Assembly: GCA_009780445.1 (NCBI GenBank)
Contig: WRAA01000040.1
Location: 1-11,732 of the forward strand
Reading direction: 5' to 3'
From: Defluviitaleaceae bacterium
Lineage (GTDB): Bacteria; Bacillota; Clostridia; Lachnospirales; WRAA01
Length of the DNA: 11,732 bases
Of this stretch, positions 1-7,286 are shown piece after piece (position 1 is the first letter of the stretch; each line of letters begins with the position of its first letter). A program made the translations under genes and the position numbers. The notes beneath the pieces are model-generated. The model worked only from the letters and a program-made list of their open reading frames with translations, ran no database searches and had not been told where the DNA came from.

Positions 1-831
1 AAGATTACGGAGGAGGGAGTGCGCTTTGCGTCGCACATAGACGGCCGCTCCGTGTTTATCGGGCCGGAGGAAAGCGTGCGGATACAGTCGAACCTAGGCT
101 CGACGATCGCCATGGCCTTCGACGAATGTATCCCCGTGCCGGCCGAACGCCCCTATGTGGAAGCGTCCGTGGCACGCACAACCCGCTGGTTGCAGCGTTG
201 CGCCGCAGAGCTTCACGAGCTTAACAACCGCGAGGCCACGCTCAACCGGGAGCAGCTTCTCTTTGGCATAAACCAGGGCGGCATCTTCGACGACATCCGT
301 ATCGACCACGCCAAGGCTCTCACGCAGATGAACTTGCCTGGCTACGCCATAGGCGGCCTTGCCGTGGGCGAAACCCACGAGCAGATGTACCACGTGCTGG
401 AACAGGTTGTGCCGCACCTCCCTGCGGACAAACCCGTATACCTTATGGGCGTAGGCACACCCGAAAACATATTGGAATCCGTGGAGCGCGGCGTGGACTT
501 ATTCGACTGTGTACTGCCGGCGCGCAACGGGCGGCACGCCCACGTATTCACAAGCCGCGGCAAGCTGAACCTGCAAAACGCACGGTTCGAGAGGGACGAA
601 CGCCCCATTGATACTGACTGCGCCTGCCCCACATGCGCACGATACTCCCGCGCATACATCAGGCACCTCTTCAAGGCGCACGAAATGCTGTCCATGCGGC
701 TCTGCGTCATCCACAACCTATTCTTCTACAACAATATGATGCGCGAGATACGCGAAGCAATTGCCGCCGGCACCTTCGCCGGGTACAAACGGGCACGGCT
801 GAATGACTTCGCCGCGGCCGGTATTAGATGA
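1..831 (+). CDS. tgt: Queuine tRNA-ribosyltransferase (tRNA-guanine transglycosylase), 5'-truncated by window edge
   Basis: The enzyme exchanges the wobble guanine of GU(N) anticodon tRNAs for preQ1 (bacteria), the key step of queuosine modification, in the cytosol. The reading frame is open from base 1 (KITEEGVRFASHIDG), which matches the middle of the Tgt family, so the true start lies left of the window and the first ATG/GTG-like codon here is not the start. Visible hallmarks are the substrate-pocket AFDEC motif (about 112-126), GLAVGE (about 355-372), the nucleophile aspartate in DLFDCVLPARNGRH (about 496-537), and a zinc site with three Cys (codons at 619, 625, 634) and a His (712). The usual VLPTRNARNG is here VLPARNGRHAH, a modest variation. 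The last 8 bp overlap the end of the convergent lipid kinase gene. No terminator is visible. Family assignment is very secure; only the missing N-terminus limits it. Confidence 0.96.
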   Translation, partial: KITEEGVRFASHIDGRSVFIGPEESVRIQSNLGSTIAMAFDECIPVPAERPYVEASVARTTRWLQRCAAELHELNNREATLNREQLLFGINQGGIFDDIRIDHAKALTQMNLPGYAIGGLAVGETHEQMYHVLEQVVPHLPADKPVYLMGVGTPENILESVERGVDLFDCVLPARNGRHAHVFTSRGKLNLQNARFERDERPIDTDCACPTCARYSRAYIRHLFKAHEMLSMRLCVIHNLFFYNNMMREIREAIAAGTFAGYKRARLNDFAAAGIR

Positions 832-1747
832 ATATGGGCATGGCGCGCGGTTTTACGCGGAAGGTGATGTCGCTGGAGTGTTCGTAGAGGTTGCCGTCCA
901 GGCAGAGCTTCTGCGGATCCGGCGTGTTAAGTGTGAAGCTTGAACACTGTACAAAGCAAACTTCGCGCAGGCGGTGGTGTTGGCGCAGAAGGAGCGACGG
1001 GAAGATCATCATGGTGCGGGGGCGGCTCATGGCTTGCACCAGGCATAGGGTGATTCGGCCGTCGCGCAGATCGGCCATGGGCGCGATGTGCATTCCGCCG
1101 CCGTAGAATTGGCCGTTGCAGATTGCTGCAAGGGTGTAGCGGCCGTGGGATACCTCGCCGTCGATGGTGAGAGTAAGGGGCAGGCTTTCGTACTCGAGAA
1201 TGCTGCTGTAGACCGCGGCAAGGTAGGCGTAGCGGCCAAGGCGGCGTTTGTGCCTCATAGCGTTGGCCACGATCAGGGAGTCGATACCCATGTTGCCGAT
1301 ATTGAGGAAGGCTGTGCCGTTGGCGGTCAGCAGGTCTATGCGGGATACTTCGCCGCGTAGTACGCGGTTGCAGACGGCAAGCGCGGCGGCGGCGTGGTTG
1401 CGTGTGCCGTAGGTTCGCGCGGCGTGGATACCTTCTGCGGTCAGTACAAAGTCGTTGCCGCTTCCTCCGGGGAACACGGCAAGCGGTGTGGATATCTCCG
1501 CGCGGCCTTCCGACGCCGCCGCTATGCCCGCGGCGATCTCCTGCATGGTGCCGTCGCCGCCGATGCCGATTATGCCGCGGCTGCCGCCGGCGCAGATCTG
1601 CCGCGCAAGGTCGCGGGCGTGGAGGGGCGCGTTTGTCTGCGTGAGGCTGTATTCTACGCCGCCGGATTCGAACAGGCCGGCCAGGTGCGCCGCGCGCACA
1701 AGCCCCCGCCCGTTCCCGGCCGTTGGGTTCACGATAATATGGAACAT
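824..1747 (-). CDS. Diacylglycerol kinase family lipid kinase (DgkB/YegS/LCB5 type)
   Basis: A 307-residue soluble lipid kinase of the DAGK catalytic family (PF00781), which phosphorylates diacylglycerol or a related lipid at the membrane surface and feeds phosphatidate back into phospholipid synthesis. The N-terminus MFHIIVNPTAGNG is the family's opening strand. The nucleotide-binding GGDGT motif is at residues 63-67, followed by PGGSGNDF at 93-100, and the protein ends with the usual C-terminal strand region containing a DG (LCLDGN, about 280-285). Length is normal for the DgkB/YegS group. The ATG at 1747 is preceded on the minus strand by a GAGGTG-like site (1756-1761). Only 33 bp separate it from the divergent DNA glycosylase, and its 3' end overlaps tgt by 8 bp. 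The exact lipid substrate (diacylglycerol, undecaprenol or other) cannot be told from sequence. Confidence 0.9.
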   Translation of the reverse strand: MFHIIVNPTAGNGRGLVRAAHLAGLFESGGVEYSLTQTNAPLHARDLARQICAGGSRGIIGIGGDGTMQEIAAGIAAASEGRAEISTPLAVFPGGSGNDFVLTAEGIHAARTYGTRNHAAAALAVCNRVLRGEVSRIDLLTANGTAFLNIGNMGIDSLIVANAMRHKRRLGRYAYLAAVYSSILEYESLPLTLTIDGEVSHGRYTLAAICNGQFYGGGMHIAPMADLRDGRITLCLVQAMSRPRTMMIFPSLLLRQHHRLREVCFVQCSSFTLNTPDPQKLCLDGNLYEHSSDITFRVKPRAMPIFI

Positions 1748-1780
1748 GTGGCAAGCACCTCATAATTCGGAGGATGATAT

Positions 1781-2395
1781 ATGTCCGGTACGGTAACATA
1801 CTTTGAGTATGGCGAGAGAGAGCTTGACCATCTGCGCCGCAAGGACAAGAAGCTGGGTGCGGCAATAGACCGTTTAGGCCTGATCCGGCGCGAGGTCTCT
1901 CCCGACACATTCGAGGCCTTGGTGGACAGCGTGATCGGCCAGCAGATATCCGCCAAGGCGGCCGCGACCGTAAGCACACGCTTGCGCGGCCTTGCCGAGA
2001 TCACGCCGGAGGGACTGCACCGGCTTGGCGCGGAGCAGATCAAATCCTGCGGGATGTCCGCCCGCAAAGCAAGCTACATATGTAACATCGCCGAAGCCGC
2101 CGTAACCGGCGCGGTGGACTTTGCCTCTTTAGCGAAGGCGGACGACGGCGAGGTCATACGCCGGCTGACCGCCATAAAGGGCGTGGGGCTGTGGACGGCG
2201 GAGATGCTCCTGATATTCTCACTGCAACGCCCAAACGTTATAAGCTACGGCGATCTGGCCATACGCCGCGGCATGATGAACCTCTACGGCCACAAGGAGC
2301 TTGGCAGGGACAGATTCGCGCGATATGCCGCACGCTACAGCCCCTATGCCAGCACCGCGTCGCTCTACCTCTGGGAACTGTCAGTCGAATTATAG
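1781..2395 (+). CDS. DNA-3-methyladenine glycosylase II-like protein (AlkA/HhH-GPD family), short form
   Basis: A base-excision-repair glycosylase that removes alkylated purines, in the helix-hairpin-helix GPD superfamily. The 204-residue protein corresponds to the HhH catalytic core and lacks the extra N-terminal domain of E. coli AlkA (282 residues), resembling the shorter AlkA2/Mag1 forms. VIGQQISAKAA (51-61) is the conserved helix that opens the core. The hairpin LTAIKGVGLWTAEML lies at 129-143, and the catalytic aspartate is D158 in SYGDLAIRRG. W138 is the conserved tryptophan of the GxWTA motif. The start is fixed by GGAGG (1769-1773) seven bases before the ATG. It is divergent from the lipid kinase with a 33-bp gap, so any promoter must overlap the kinase's 5' end. 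No clear one is visible. Substrate range is inferred from family only. Confidence 0.9.
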   Translation: MSGTVTYFEYGERELDHLRRKDKKLGAAIDRLGLIRREVSPDTFEALVDSVIGQQISAKAAATVSTRLRGLAEITPEGLHRLGAEQIKSCGMSARKASYICNIAEAAVTGAVDFASLAKADDGEVIRRLTAIKGVGLWTAEMLLIFSLQRPNVISYGDLAIRRGMMNLYGHKELGRDRFARYAARYSPYASTASLYLWELSVEL

Positions 2396-2425
2396 CATAG
2401 CCGCGCCGCCCGGACAAGCTCTTTT

Positions 2426-2534
2426 TACTGTTCTCAAGGGCGAAGAGATACTGAAAAATTTCAGTTCGCGCTTGAAGATGCGCGAACCGCTTCGCTGTGA
2501 AATTTTTCAGTATTTGATTAGATTGAGAACAGTA
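2426..2534. repeat. Nested palindromic element with TA at both ends (MITE-like or structured RNA)
   Basis: Three nested inverted repeats with no ORF. The outer arms tactgttctcaa (2426-2437) and ttgagaacagta (2523-2534) are an exact 12-bp pair. The middle arms atactgaaaaatttca (2448-2463) and tgaaatttttcagtat (2498-2513) are an exact 16-bp pair. The inner hairpin is gttcgcgc (2464-2471) with an 8-nt loop and gcgcgaac (2480-2487). An alternative inner stem is gcgaa/ttcgc (2482-2486/2491-2495). If the outermost TA on each side is a target duplication, the element is 105 bp with 10-bp terminal repeats. There is no T-run after the last arm, so it is not a classical intrinsic terminator. It ends 18 bp before the -35 of the phosphate transporter promoter. 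The structure is directly visible; its nature is inference. Confidence 0.8.
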
Positions 2535-2552
2535 TTATGTGCAATTAGCGAA

Positions 2553-2579
2553 TTGACAGCCAGGGCAATGTGTTATAAT
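2553..2579 (+). promoter_or_regulatory. Promoter for the Na/phosphate transporter gene
   Basis: TTGACA (2553-2558) and TATAAT (2574-2579) are separated by 15 bp. The spacer is short, but the -10 carries an upstream TG (TGtTATAAT, 2571-2579), an extended -10 that tolerates poor -35 spacing. The predicted transcript begins near 2586, giving a leader of about 60 nt. A small inverted repeat caatt-agcg-aattg (2542-2555) overlaps the -35 and could be an operator. No obvious Pho box is seen. Confidence 0.7.
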
Positions 2580-2645
2580 ATTGACAGGCAATGGAGGCCG
2601 ACAGAGATAAAGACGGCCGACTAACCTTCTGGAGGGAACTATCCT

Positions 2646-4253
2646 TTGAGCGAAATAGTTTTTGGTCTGCTCGGCGGGCTGGCATTGTTCATCTTCGGCA
2701 TAAAGTCTATGAGCGAAGGGCTGACCAAGATGGCCGGCAAGAAAACGCAGGCCGTAATGCGCGCGCTTACGTCCGTGCCTATTGTGGGCGTGGCCGTGGG
2801 TGCGCTTGTGACCATCGTGACGCAAAGCTCCACCCTCATCACGGTGATGGTCGTCGGCTTCGTAAATACGTCGATGCTGAACCTGAAACAGGCGATATCC
2901 GTCATCATGGGCGCGAATATCGGCACGACACTCACGGCGCAGCTTGTGGCGTTTCGCATAACGGATATGTGGGTGTACCTGGCGGCCTTCGGCTTTTCGG
3001 CATACTTCATATCCAAGAACAAGTTCGTCAAGACATCGGGCTTTGTGGCCTTTGCCCTGGGTGTGCTGCTGCTGGGCATGGCACTTATGAGCCAAGCCAT
3101 GGTACCGCTGCGGCACAACCCGGCCTTCCACGACCTGATGCTCTACTTCAGCGACAACCGTGTGCTGGCCATGATTGTCGGCGCGTTGTTCACGGCCTTG
3201 GTGCAGAGTTCCACGGCGGCCACGGGCGTTATCGTCGCAATGACAATGCAGGATCTGATACCCTTCGAGGCGGCGCTACCGCTGGTGCTGGGCACGAACA
3301 TCGGCACGACGTTTACGGCGGTGCTTGCGTCCATCGGCGGAACGCTGTCGGCGCGGCGCGCGGCAATGGCACATGTGCTGTTTAACGCTATCGGCGTGAT
3401 CATCTTCCTGATCTTCCTTGGGCAGTACGAAAGCCTGATACTGGCGATCTCGCCGGAGAACGACGTACCGCGGCAAGTTGCCAACGCCCACACCCTCTTC
3501 AGCGTCATCAACACCGTAATCTTCCTGCCGTTTGTGGCGCAGTTCGCGGCCTTCCTGGAGCGTGTGATCCCGGGTGAGGATGCACGCGCCGAAACCGCGC
3601 CGATATATCTGGATTGGCGCATGATCAACGTGCCGGGCGTGGCCATTAACCAGGCACAGCAGGAGCTTCTGCGTATGGCGGAATTTGCCGGGCAGAACAT
3701 CCGTCTGGCGGTGGACGCTCTGCTGGAGCGCGACGCAAAGAAGATTACGGCAATACTCACGCAGGAGGACATCGTGAACGGCCTTGAAAAGGACATCATG
3801 CACTACCTGGCCAAGGTCTCGCAGACCGGCATGTCCGACGATTTGTCCATCCGCCACACGGGGCTTCTGCACGCGGCCAACGACATAGAGCGCGTGAGCG
3901 ACCACGCGGAGAACATCGCCGAGCTTGCCCAGGCCGTGATAGACGAGGACATACACTTCTCGGAGGCCGCCGTAGAGGAGATCCGCGCGATGTACGATCT
4001 TGTGACGCAGATATACGACACAGCCATACTCTCTCTCAAGAACAACGACATACGCCTTGTGCCGCAGGTAAAGGATCTTGAATCCTTGATCGACGCAAAG
4101 GAGGAGGAGCTTCGAGCGTCCCACATAACGCGCCTGAAAGAGGGCAACTGCAACCCGGATGCCGGCGTAATCTTCCTGGATCTGATCATCAACATGGAGC
4201 GCATCGGAGACCACTCAAACAATATCTCCCACGTGCCGCAAGGTAAGCTGTAA
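2646..4253 (+). CDS. Na+/phosphate cotransporter (PNaS/NptA family) with C-terminal PhoU-like domain
   Basis: A 535-residue inner-membrane protein predicted to take up inorganic phosphate with Na+. The N-terminal half contains the two Na/Pi-cotransporter repeats (PF02690), each with the hallmark QSST (residues 60-63 and 187-190) and the paired GANIGTTLTA (89-98) and GTNIGTTFTA (216-225) motifs, with several hydrophobic segments to about residue 305. The C-terminal part (about 336-531) is a helical PhoU-like domain with two metal-binding-type motifs, NDIERVSDH (412-420) and NMERIGDH (516-523). This fused architecture is common in bacteria, and PhoU-like tails are thought to regulate transport. 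The start is TTG at 2646, set by GGAGGGAA (2631-2638). No ATG lies near the N-terminal conserved region. It has its own promoter and is followed by a strong hairpin, so it is probably monocistronic. Arsenate or other anions could also be carried. Confidence 0.92.
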   Translation: MSEIVFGLLGGLALFIFGIKSMSEGLTKMAGKKTQAVMRALTSVPIVGVAVGALVTIVTQSSTLITVMVVGFVNTSMLNLKQAISVIMGANIGTTLTAQLVAFRITDMWVYLAAFGFSAYFISKNKFVKTSGFVAFALGVLLLGMALMSQAMVPLRHNPAFHDLMLYFSDNRVLAMIVGALFTALVQSSTAATGVIVAMTMQDLIPFEAALPLVLGTNIGTTFTAVLASIGGTLSARRAAMAHVLFNAIGVIIFLIFLGQYESLILAISPENDVPRQVANAHTLFSVINTVIFLPFVAQFAAFLERVIPGEDARAETAPIYLDWRMINVPGVAINQAQQELLRMAEFAGQNIRLAVDALLERDAKKITAILTQEDIVNGLEKDIMHYLAKVSQTGMSDDLSIRHTGLLHAANDIERVSDHAENIAELAQAVIDEDIHFSEAAVEEIRAMYDLVTQIYDTAILSLKNNDIRLVPQVKDLESLIDAKEEELRASHITRLKEGNCNPDAGVIFLDLIINMERIGDHSNNISHVPQGKL

Positions 4254-4273
4254 CCGCATAACAGCAACATTAA

Positions 4274-4316
4274 GGGGCTGTCTCGCTAAGGAATTAGCGG
4301 GACAGCCCCGTTTGTT
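4274..4316 (+). terminator. Rho-independent terminator after the Na/phosphate transporter
   Basis: A 16-bp stem, ggggctgtctcgctaa (4274-4289) with ttagcgggacagcccc (4294-4309), has one T-G wobble and a GGAA tetraloop. It is followed by gtttgtt. It starts 21 bp after the transporter stop. The T-tail is imperfect but the stem is very stable. In reverse the stem is followed by ttaatgttg, so it may also help end the convergent transcript from the permease. Confidence 0.8.
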
Positions 4317-4340
4317 AGGGCGTGTTTGGAAACCCGCCCT
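4317..4340 (-). terminator. Second hairpin, probable terminator of the minus-strand permease transcript
   Basis: agggcg (4317-4322) and cgccct (4335-4340) enclose gttt-gg-aaac with one T-C mismatch between. It lies 24 bp beyond the permease stop when read on the minus strand and is followed in that direction by taacaaac rather than a T-run. It may therefore act together with the stronger hairpin at 4274-4309, which comes next on the same transcript. Confidence 0.45.
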
Positions 4341-4363
4341 AGTCGGTATAACCGGTCAGCGGC

Positions 4364-5830
4364 CTAAAAGATCAGCAGTGACAGCGGCATGATGATGATT
4401 AGGGCGGCGGCGACTGCGATAGCAACCACCACTGCGCCGTAGCGGAACACTTCCCTGCCCGTGATCCACTCGGAGTTGCTCCAGAGCATGGCGGCGAACA
4501 CCGACGCGGACGGAAGGATGATGGAGTAGTGCAGCAGGAGGGTCGTTGTGGCGGCCACGGCGTAGAGGTTCGCGCCGGCATCAATGCCGAAGGCCACCAG
4601 CACCGGCATAAGGGCCATGCCGATAACCAGCGAGCTTGCAAAGCTGGTCACAAATATGCCGACAAGCAGCATTACGACAAAGTAGGATGTGGGCGAATGC
4701 CCGCCCAGCACAGGCTCAAAGACAATGATCATCATGTCCATCACGCCTGTGGCGGGGTTTGTCAGCGCGCTTGCGATGGCCATTGCCGCGGCGACCATGA
4801 CGAACACGTTCCAGTTGATGGCCTTGGGCGCGACAGCCTCGAAGTCCAGAACCGGCTTGCCGTCAACCTGTATAAAGCACATGATTCCCGTAAGGAGGAT
4901 GGCGACACCCGTCGCGCCAAGGCCGTTTAGCAGGCCTGTCAGCACAAAGCCGGACGGCAGGAACCATGGCAGGAGCATCAGGAACACAAAGGCCAGCATA
5001 CCGAAGAAGTTGGCCTTCTGCAGCTTGCTCATGGGCGGCAGGGGGTCTCTCTCGAACATCTCGGTATTAACGTGGGCGACCTTGGTGAGTTCCTCCGGCT
5101 TTAGAATGAGCTTCATAAACAGGCAGAAGGACACCAGCCCGACCACCGTGTACGTAAAGCCCAGGAACATGTATTGCGGAACGGGCATTGCCGTTTCGGC
5201 GGCAGTGTTGAACACGCTTAGGATCGCAAGGGTGGAGCCGGTAAACGGCAGTGAGGCCTGGCCGGAGACCGAACCCAGGAACGTGCCGACAAGCATCAGC
5301 GACGTAAAGCGTTCGCCCTTCTTGTAGCCCAGCTCGTTTAGCACGCCGTACAGCACTGTCCACATAAGTATCAGTGACGGCGTAACGTTCACGGCCACCG
5401 ACAGCGCGTATGTCGCGAAGAAGAATACGAAGGCGAATACGATGGGCCTGTTGTTGAACACTTTCCGGGTGAGGAAGTACCTGGTTATGTACCGCGTCGC
5501 GCCAACGTGCTGGGGCGAGCCGAAGAGGATCATCGAGAACAGCAGCAGCACCACAACATTGTTCCCGAAGGACATCGTCATAACTTGCGCAAAGCCCGCA
5601 AAGTCCGTCAGGCCGAAGGCCACAAGCGACAGCAGGCTGGGCCACAGGAAGCCGACAAAGCACCACAACCATATAACGCCCAGGAACACACCGATTATCT
5701 GCATACCAACTTCTGTAAGCGGATAAGCCGGCTCGAACAGATTTCCGAAAACAAACATCATGAAAACACCTATGGCCACGTGGACATAGTATAGCGGACT
5801 CCTCGGACCGCCGGCATGTGTAGACGCCAT
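4364..5830 (-). CDS. Anion permease, SLC13/DASS-like (ion transporter superfamily)
   Basis: A 488-residue very hydrophobic protein with roughly a dozen membrane segments arranged as two similar halves separated by a charged cytosolic stretch (about 245-272). The fold and halves resemble the divalent anion:Na+ symporter (SLC13/CitT) group. Features include a Gly/Ser-rich hairpin in the first half (GSVSGQASLPFTGST, 186-200), a W-N-V-F segment opening a helix in the second half (INWNVFVMVAAAM, 338-350), and a second re-entrant-like region (HYSIILPSASVFAAMLW, 434-450). The start ATG at 5830 is preceded by AAGGGGG. It lies 33 bp downstream of tyrosine phenol-lyase on the same strand and is almost certainly co-transcribed. 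A role in bringing in tyrosine or moving pyruvate or another organic anion is inference from that position. It is not a TyrP/HAAAP-type tyrosine carrier by sequence. Confidence 0.65.
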   Translation of the reverse strand: MASTHAGGPRSPLYYVHVAIGVFMMFVFGNLFEPAYPLTEVGMQIIGVFLGVIWLWCFVGFLWPSLLSLVAFGLTDFAGFAQVMTMSFGNNVVVLLLFSMILFGSPQHVGATRYITRYFLTRKVFNNRPIVFAFVFFFATYALSVAVNVTPSLILMWTVLYGVLNELGYKKGERFTSLMLVGTFLGSVSGQASLPFTGSTLAILSVFNTAAETAMPVPQYMFLGFTYTVVGLVSFCLFMKLILKPEELTKVAHVNTEMFERDPLPPMSKLQKANFFGMLAFVFLMLLPWFLPSGFVLTGLLNGLGATGVAILLTGIMCFIQVDGKPVLDFEAVAPKAINWNVFVMVAAAMAIASALTNPATGVMDMMIIVFEPVLGGHSPTSYFVVMLLVGIFVTSFASSLVIGMALMPVLVAFGIDAGANLYAVAATTTLLLHYSIILPSASVFAAMLWSNSEWITGREVFRYGAVVVAIAVAAALIIIMPLSLLIF

Positions 5831-5863
5831 GATTTACCCCCTTTTCATAGTTCTAACATCTTC

Positions 5864-7240
5864 TTATATTTGCTCGAAACGCCCTGTGAAGAAGCGCAGC
5901 TGCTTTGGTTCGTAGACCCATTTGAGACCCTTGATTTTGTCACGGTTCTTGTACAGATCGATAACAGCGTCAGCCACTACGTCCATGTGGGCGTAGGTGT
6001 ATACTCTGCGCGGGATGGTAAGGCGCACAGTTTCGAGCTTGGGCGCGTGATCCTTGCCGGTTACCTTATCCCTTCCCCCGGACACTATGCCGCGTTCCAT
6101 GCTGCGCACGCCGGACTCGATATAGATCTGGGCAGCCAGAGCCTGCGCGGGAAACTGTTCCTGCGGTATGTGAGGGCAGAAGAGCCGTGCGTCCAGGAAC
6201 ACACCGTGCCCGCCCACAGGCAGTACAATCGGAACTCCGGCTTCCACAAGCCTGTCGCCCAGGTAACGCACCTGCTTGATGCGGTGTTCGATATACTCGT
6301 ATTCGATGGCTTCCTTGAGGCCGAGAGCCATCGCCTCCATGTCACGCCCGGTCATTCCGCCATACGACGGCATACCTTCAAACACAACCACAAGCTCCTT
6401 GGCCTGTGTGAACAGTTCCTCGTCATTAAGGCAGAGGAAGCCGCCGATATTTGTCAGGCAGTCCTTCTTGCCGGACATTGTACAGCCATCGGAATAGCTG
6501 AATTCTTCCAGCACGATTTCCTTTATGGTCTTGTTCTCATAGCCCTTTTCGCGTTCCTTGATGAAGAAGGCGTTTTCTATGCAACGCGTAGCGTCCATAA
6601 AGACCTTTATACCGTGCTGTTGGCACAGTGCGTAAGTCTCGCGCAGATTCTGCATGGACACGGGCTGGCCTCCGGCAAGGTTGACAGTCACCGCGACACA
6701 TATGTAGGCAATTTTGTCCGCGCCGTGTTCGTCGATTATGGATTGAAGCTTGCGAAGATCCACATTGCCCTTAAACGGGAGATCAATGGTGGAGTCATGC
6801 GCCTCGTCGATTACAATATCCTTGAATATGCCGCCGTTGGCCTCTTGGTGGTAGCGCGTTGTGGTGAAGTACATATTGCCGGGAACAAACTGGCCAGGTT
6901 TGATAGCCATTGTGCTTAGCAAATTTTCAGCTCCGCGCCCCTGATGTGTCGGAACAACATACTTGAAACCGAACAATTCCTTGACGGTAGCTTCCAAGTG
7001 ATGCCAGTTGACACTGCCGGCATAAGCTTCGTCACCCATCATGATGCCCGCCCATTGCCTGTCGCTCATGGCGTTGGTGCCTGAGTCTGTCAGCAGGTCG
7101 ATATACACATCTTTTGAGTTAAGCAGGAAGGTGTTGTAACCGGCTTCTTTCATTAAAGCCTCGCGCTCTTCGCGCGTATTCATTTTCACATATTCAATAG
7201 ATTTGATTCTAAACGGCTCAGCGGGATATTTTCTAGACAC
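5864..7240 (-). CDS. tpl: Tyrosine phenol-lyase (beta-tyrosinase), PLP-dependent
   Basis: Cleaves L-tyrosine to phenol, pyruvate and ammonia (EC 4.1.99.2) in the cytosol. The 458-residue product aligns from end to end with Citrobacter freundii Tpl (456 residues, recalled) with an offset of two. The PLP lysine is K259 in SGKKD, D216 pairs with the pyridine nitrogen, Y73 is the catalytic tyrosine, and R406 would bind the substrate carboxylate. Residues that mark Tpl rather than tryptophanase are present: T126 in FTTTRYH, M381 and R383 in RSMERGI, and F450 in QLRFFTGRF. An ATG at 7279 would add 13 unconserved residues. The GTG at 7240 is preferred because AAGGAG lies 9 nt upstream and MSRKYPAEPF then matches the family N-terminus. 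It lies between the YvyF-like gene and the permease, with a palindrome in its leader. Confidence 0.95.
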   Translation of the reverse strand: MSRKYPAEPFRIKSIEYVKMNTREEREALMKEAGYNTFLLNSKDVYIDLLTDSGTNAMSDRQWAGIMMGDEAYAGSVNWHHLEATVKELFGFKYVVPTHQGRGAENLLSTMAIKPGQFVPGNMYFTTTRYHQEANGGIFKDIVIDEAHDSTIDLPFKGNVDLRKLQSIIDEHGADKIAYICVAVTVNLAGGQPVSMQNLRETYALCQQHGIKVFMDATRCIENAFFIKEREKGYENKTIKEIVLEEFSYSDGCTMSGKKDCLTNIGGFLCLNDEELFTQAKELVVVFEGMPSYGGMTGRDMEAMALGLKEAIEYEYIEHRIKQVRYLGDRLVEAGVPIVLPVGGHGVFLDARLFCPHIPQEQFPAQALAAQIYIESGVRSMERGIVSGGRDKVTGKDHAPKLETVRLTIPRRVYTYAHMDVVADAVIDLYKNRDKIKGLKWVYEPKQLRFFTGRFEQI

Positions 7241-7249
7241 AATGACCAG

Positions 7250-7255
7250 CTCCTT
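7250..7255 (-). promoter_or_regulatory. Ribosome binding site deciding the tpl start
   Basis: On the minus strand AAGGAG sits nine bases before GTG (7240-7238). It lies inside the longer reading frame that begins at ATG 7279. That ATG has no comparable site in front of it, so the internal GTG is the likely start. Confidence 0.75.
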
Positions 7256-7261
7256 AGGGTT

Positions 7262-7278
7262 TGATGCAAGATGCATCA
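7262..7278. promoter_or_regulatory. Palindrome in tpl leader, candidate operator
   Basis: tgatgca-aga-tgcatca is an exact 7-bp inverted repeat with a 3-bp centre, 22 bp upstream of the tpl GTG. It sits just downstream of a candidate extended -10 (minus strand TGtAATAAT, + coordinates 7291-7283), so it would cover the predicted transcription start. That placement suits a repressor site. The -35 match is poor, so the promoter is weak or activator-dependent if real. No regulator gene is in the window. Confidence 0.45.
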
Positions 7279-7286
7279 TAGTATTA

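Noticed and set aside
927..1979. Long Arg/Pro-rich minus-strand ORF overlapping the lipid kinase
   Set aside because: Composition (Arg, Pro, Ala, His) is typical of a frame shadow of a GC-rich gene, and the kinase frame has clear family motifs.
5864..7240. Tryptophanase (tnaA) instead of tyrosine phenol-lyase
   Set aside because: The diagnostic residues (T126, M381, R383, F450) and near end-to-end length match tyrosine phenol-lyase.
7241..7279. Longer tpl N-terminus beginning MMHLASNPKELVI
   Set aside because: These 13 residues are outside the conserved family length, and AAGGAG lies inside them at the right distance for the GTG at 7240.
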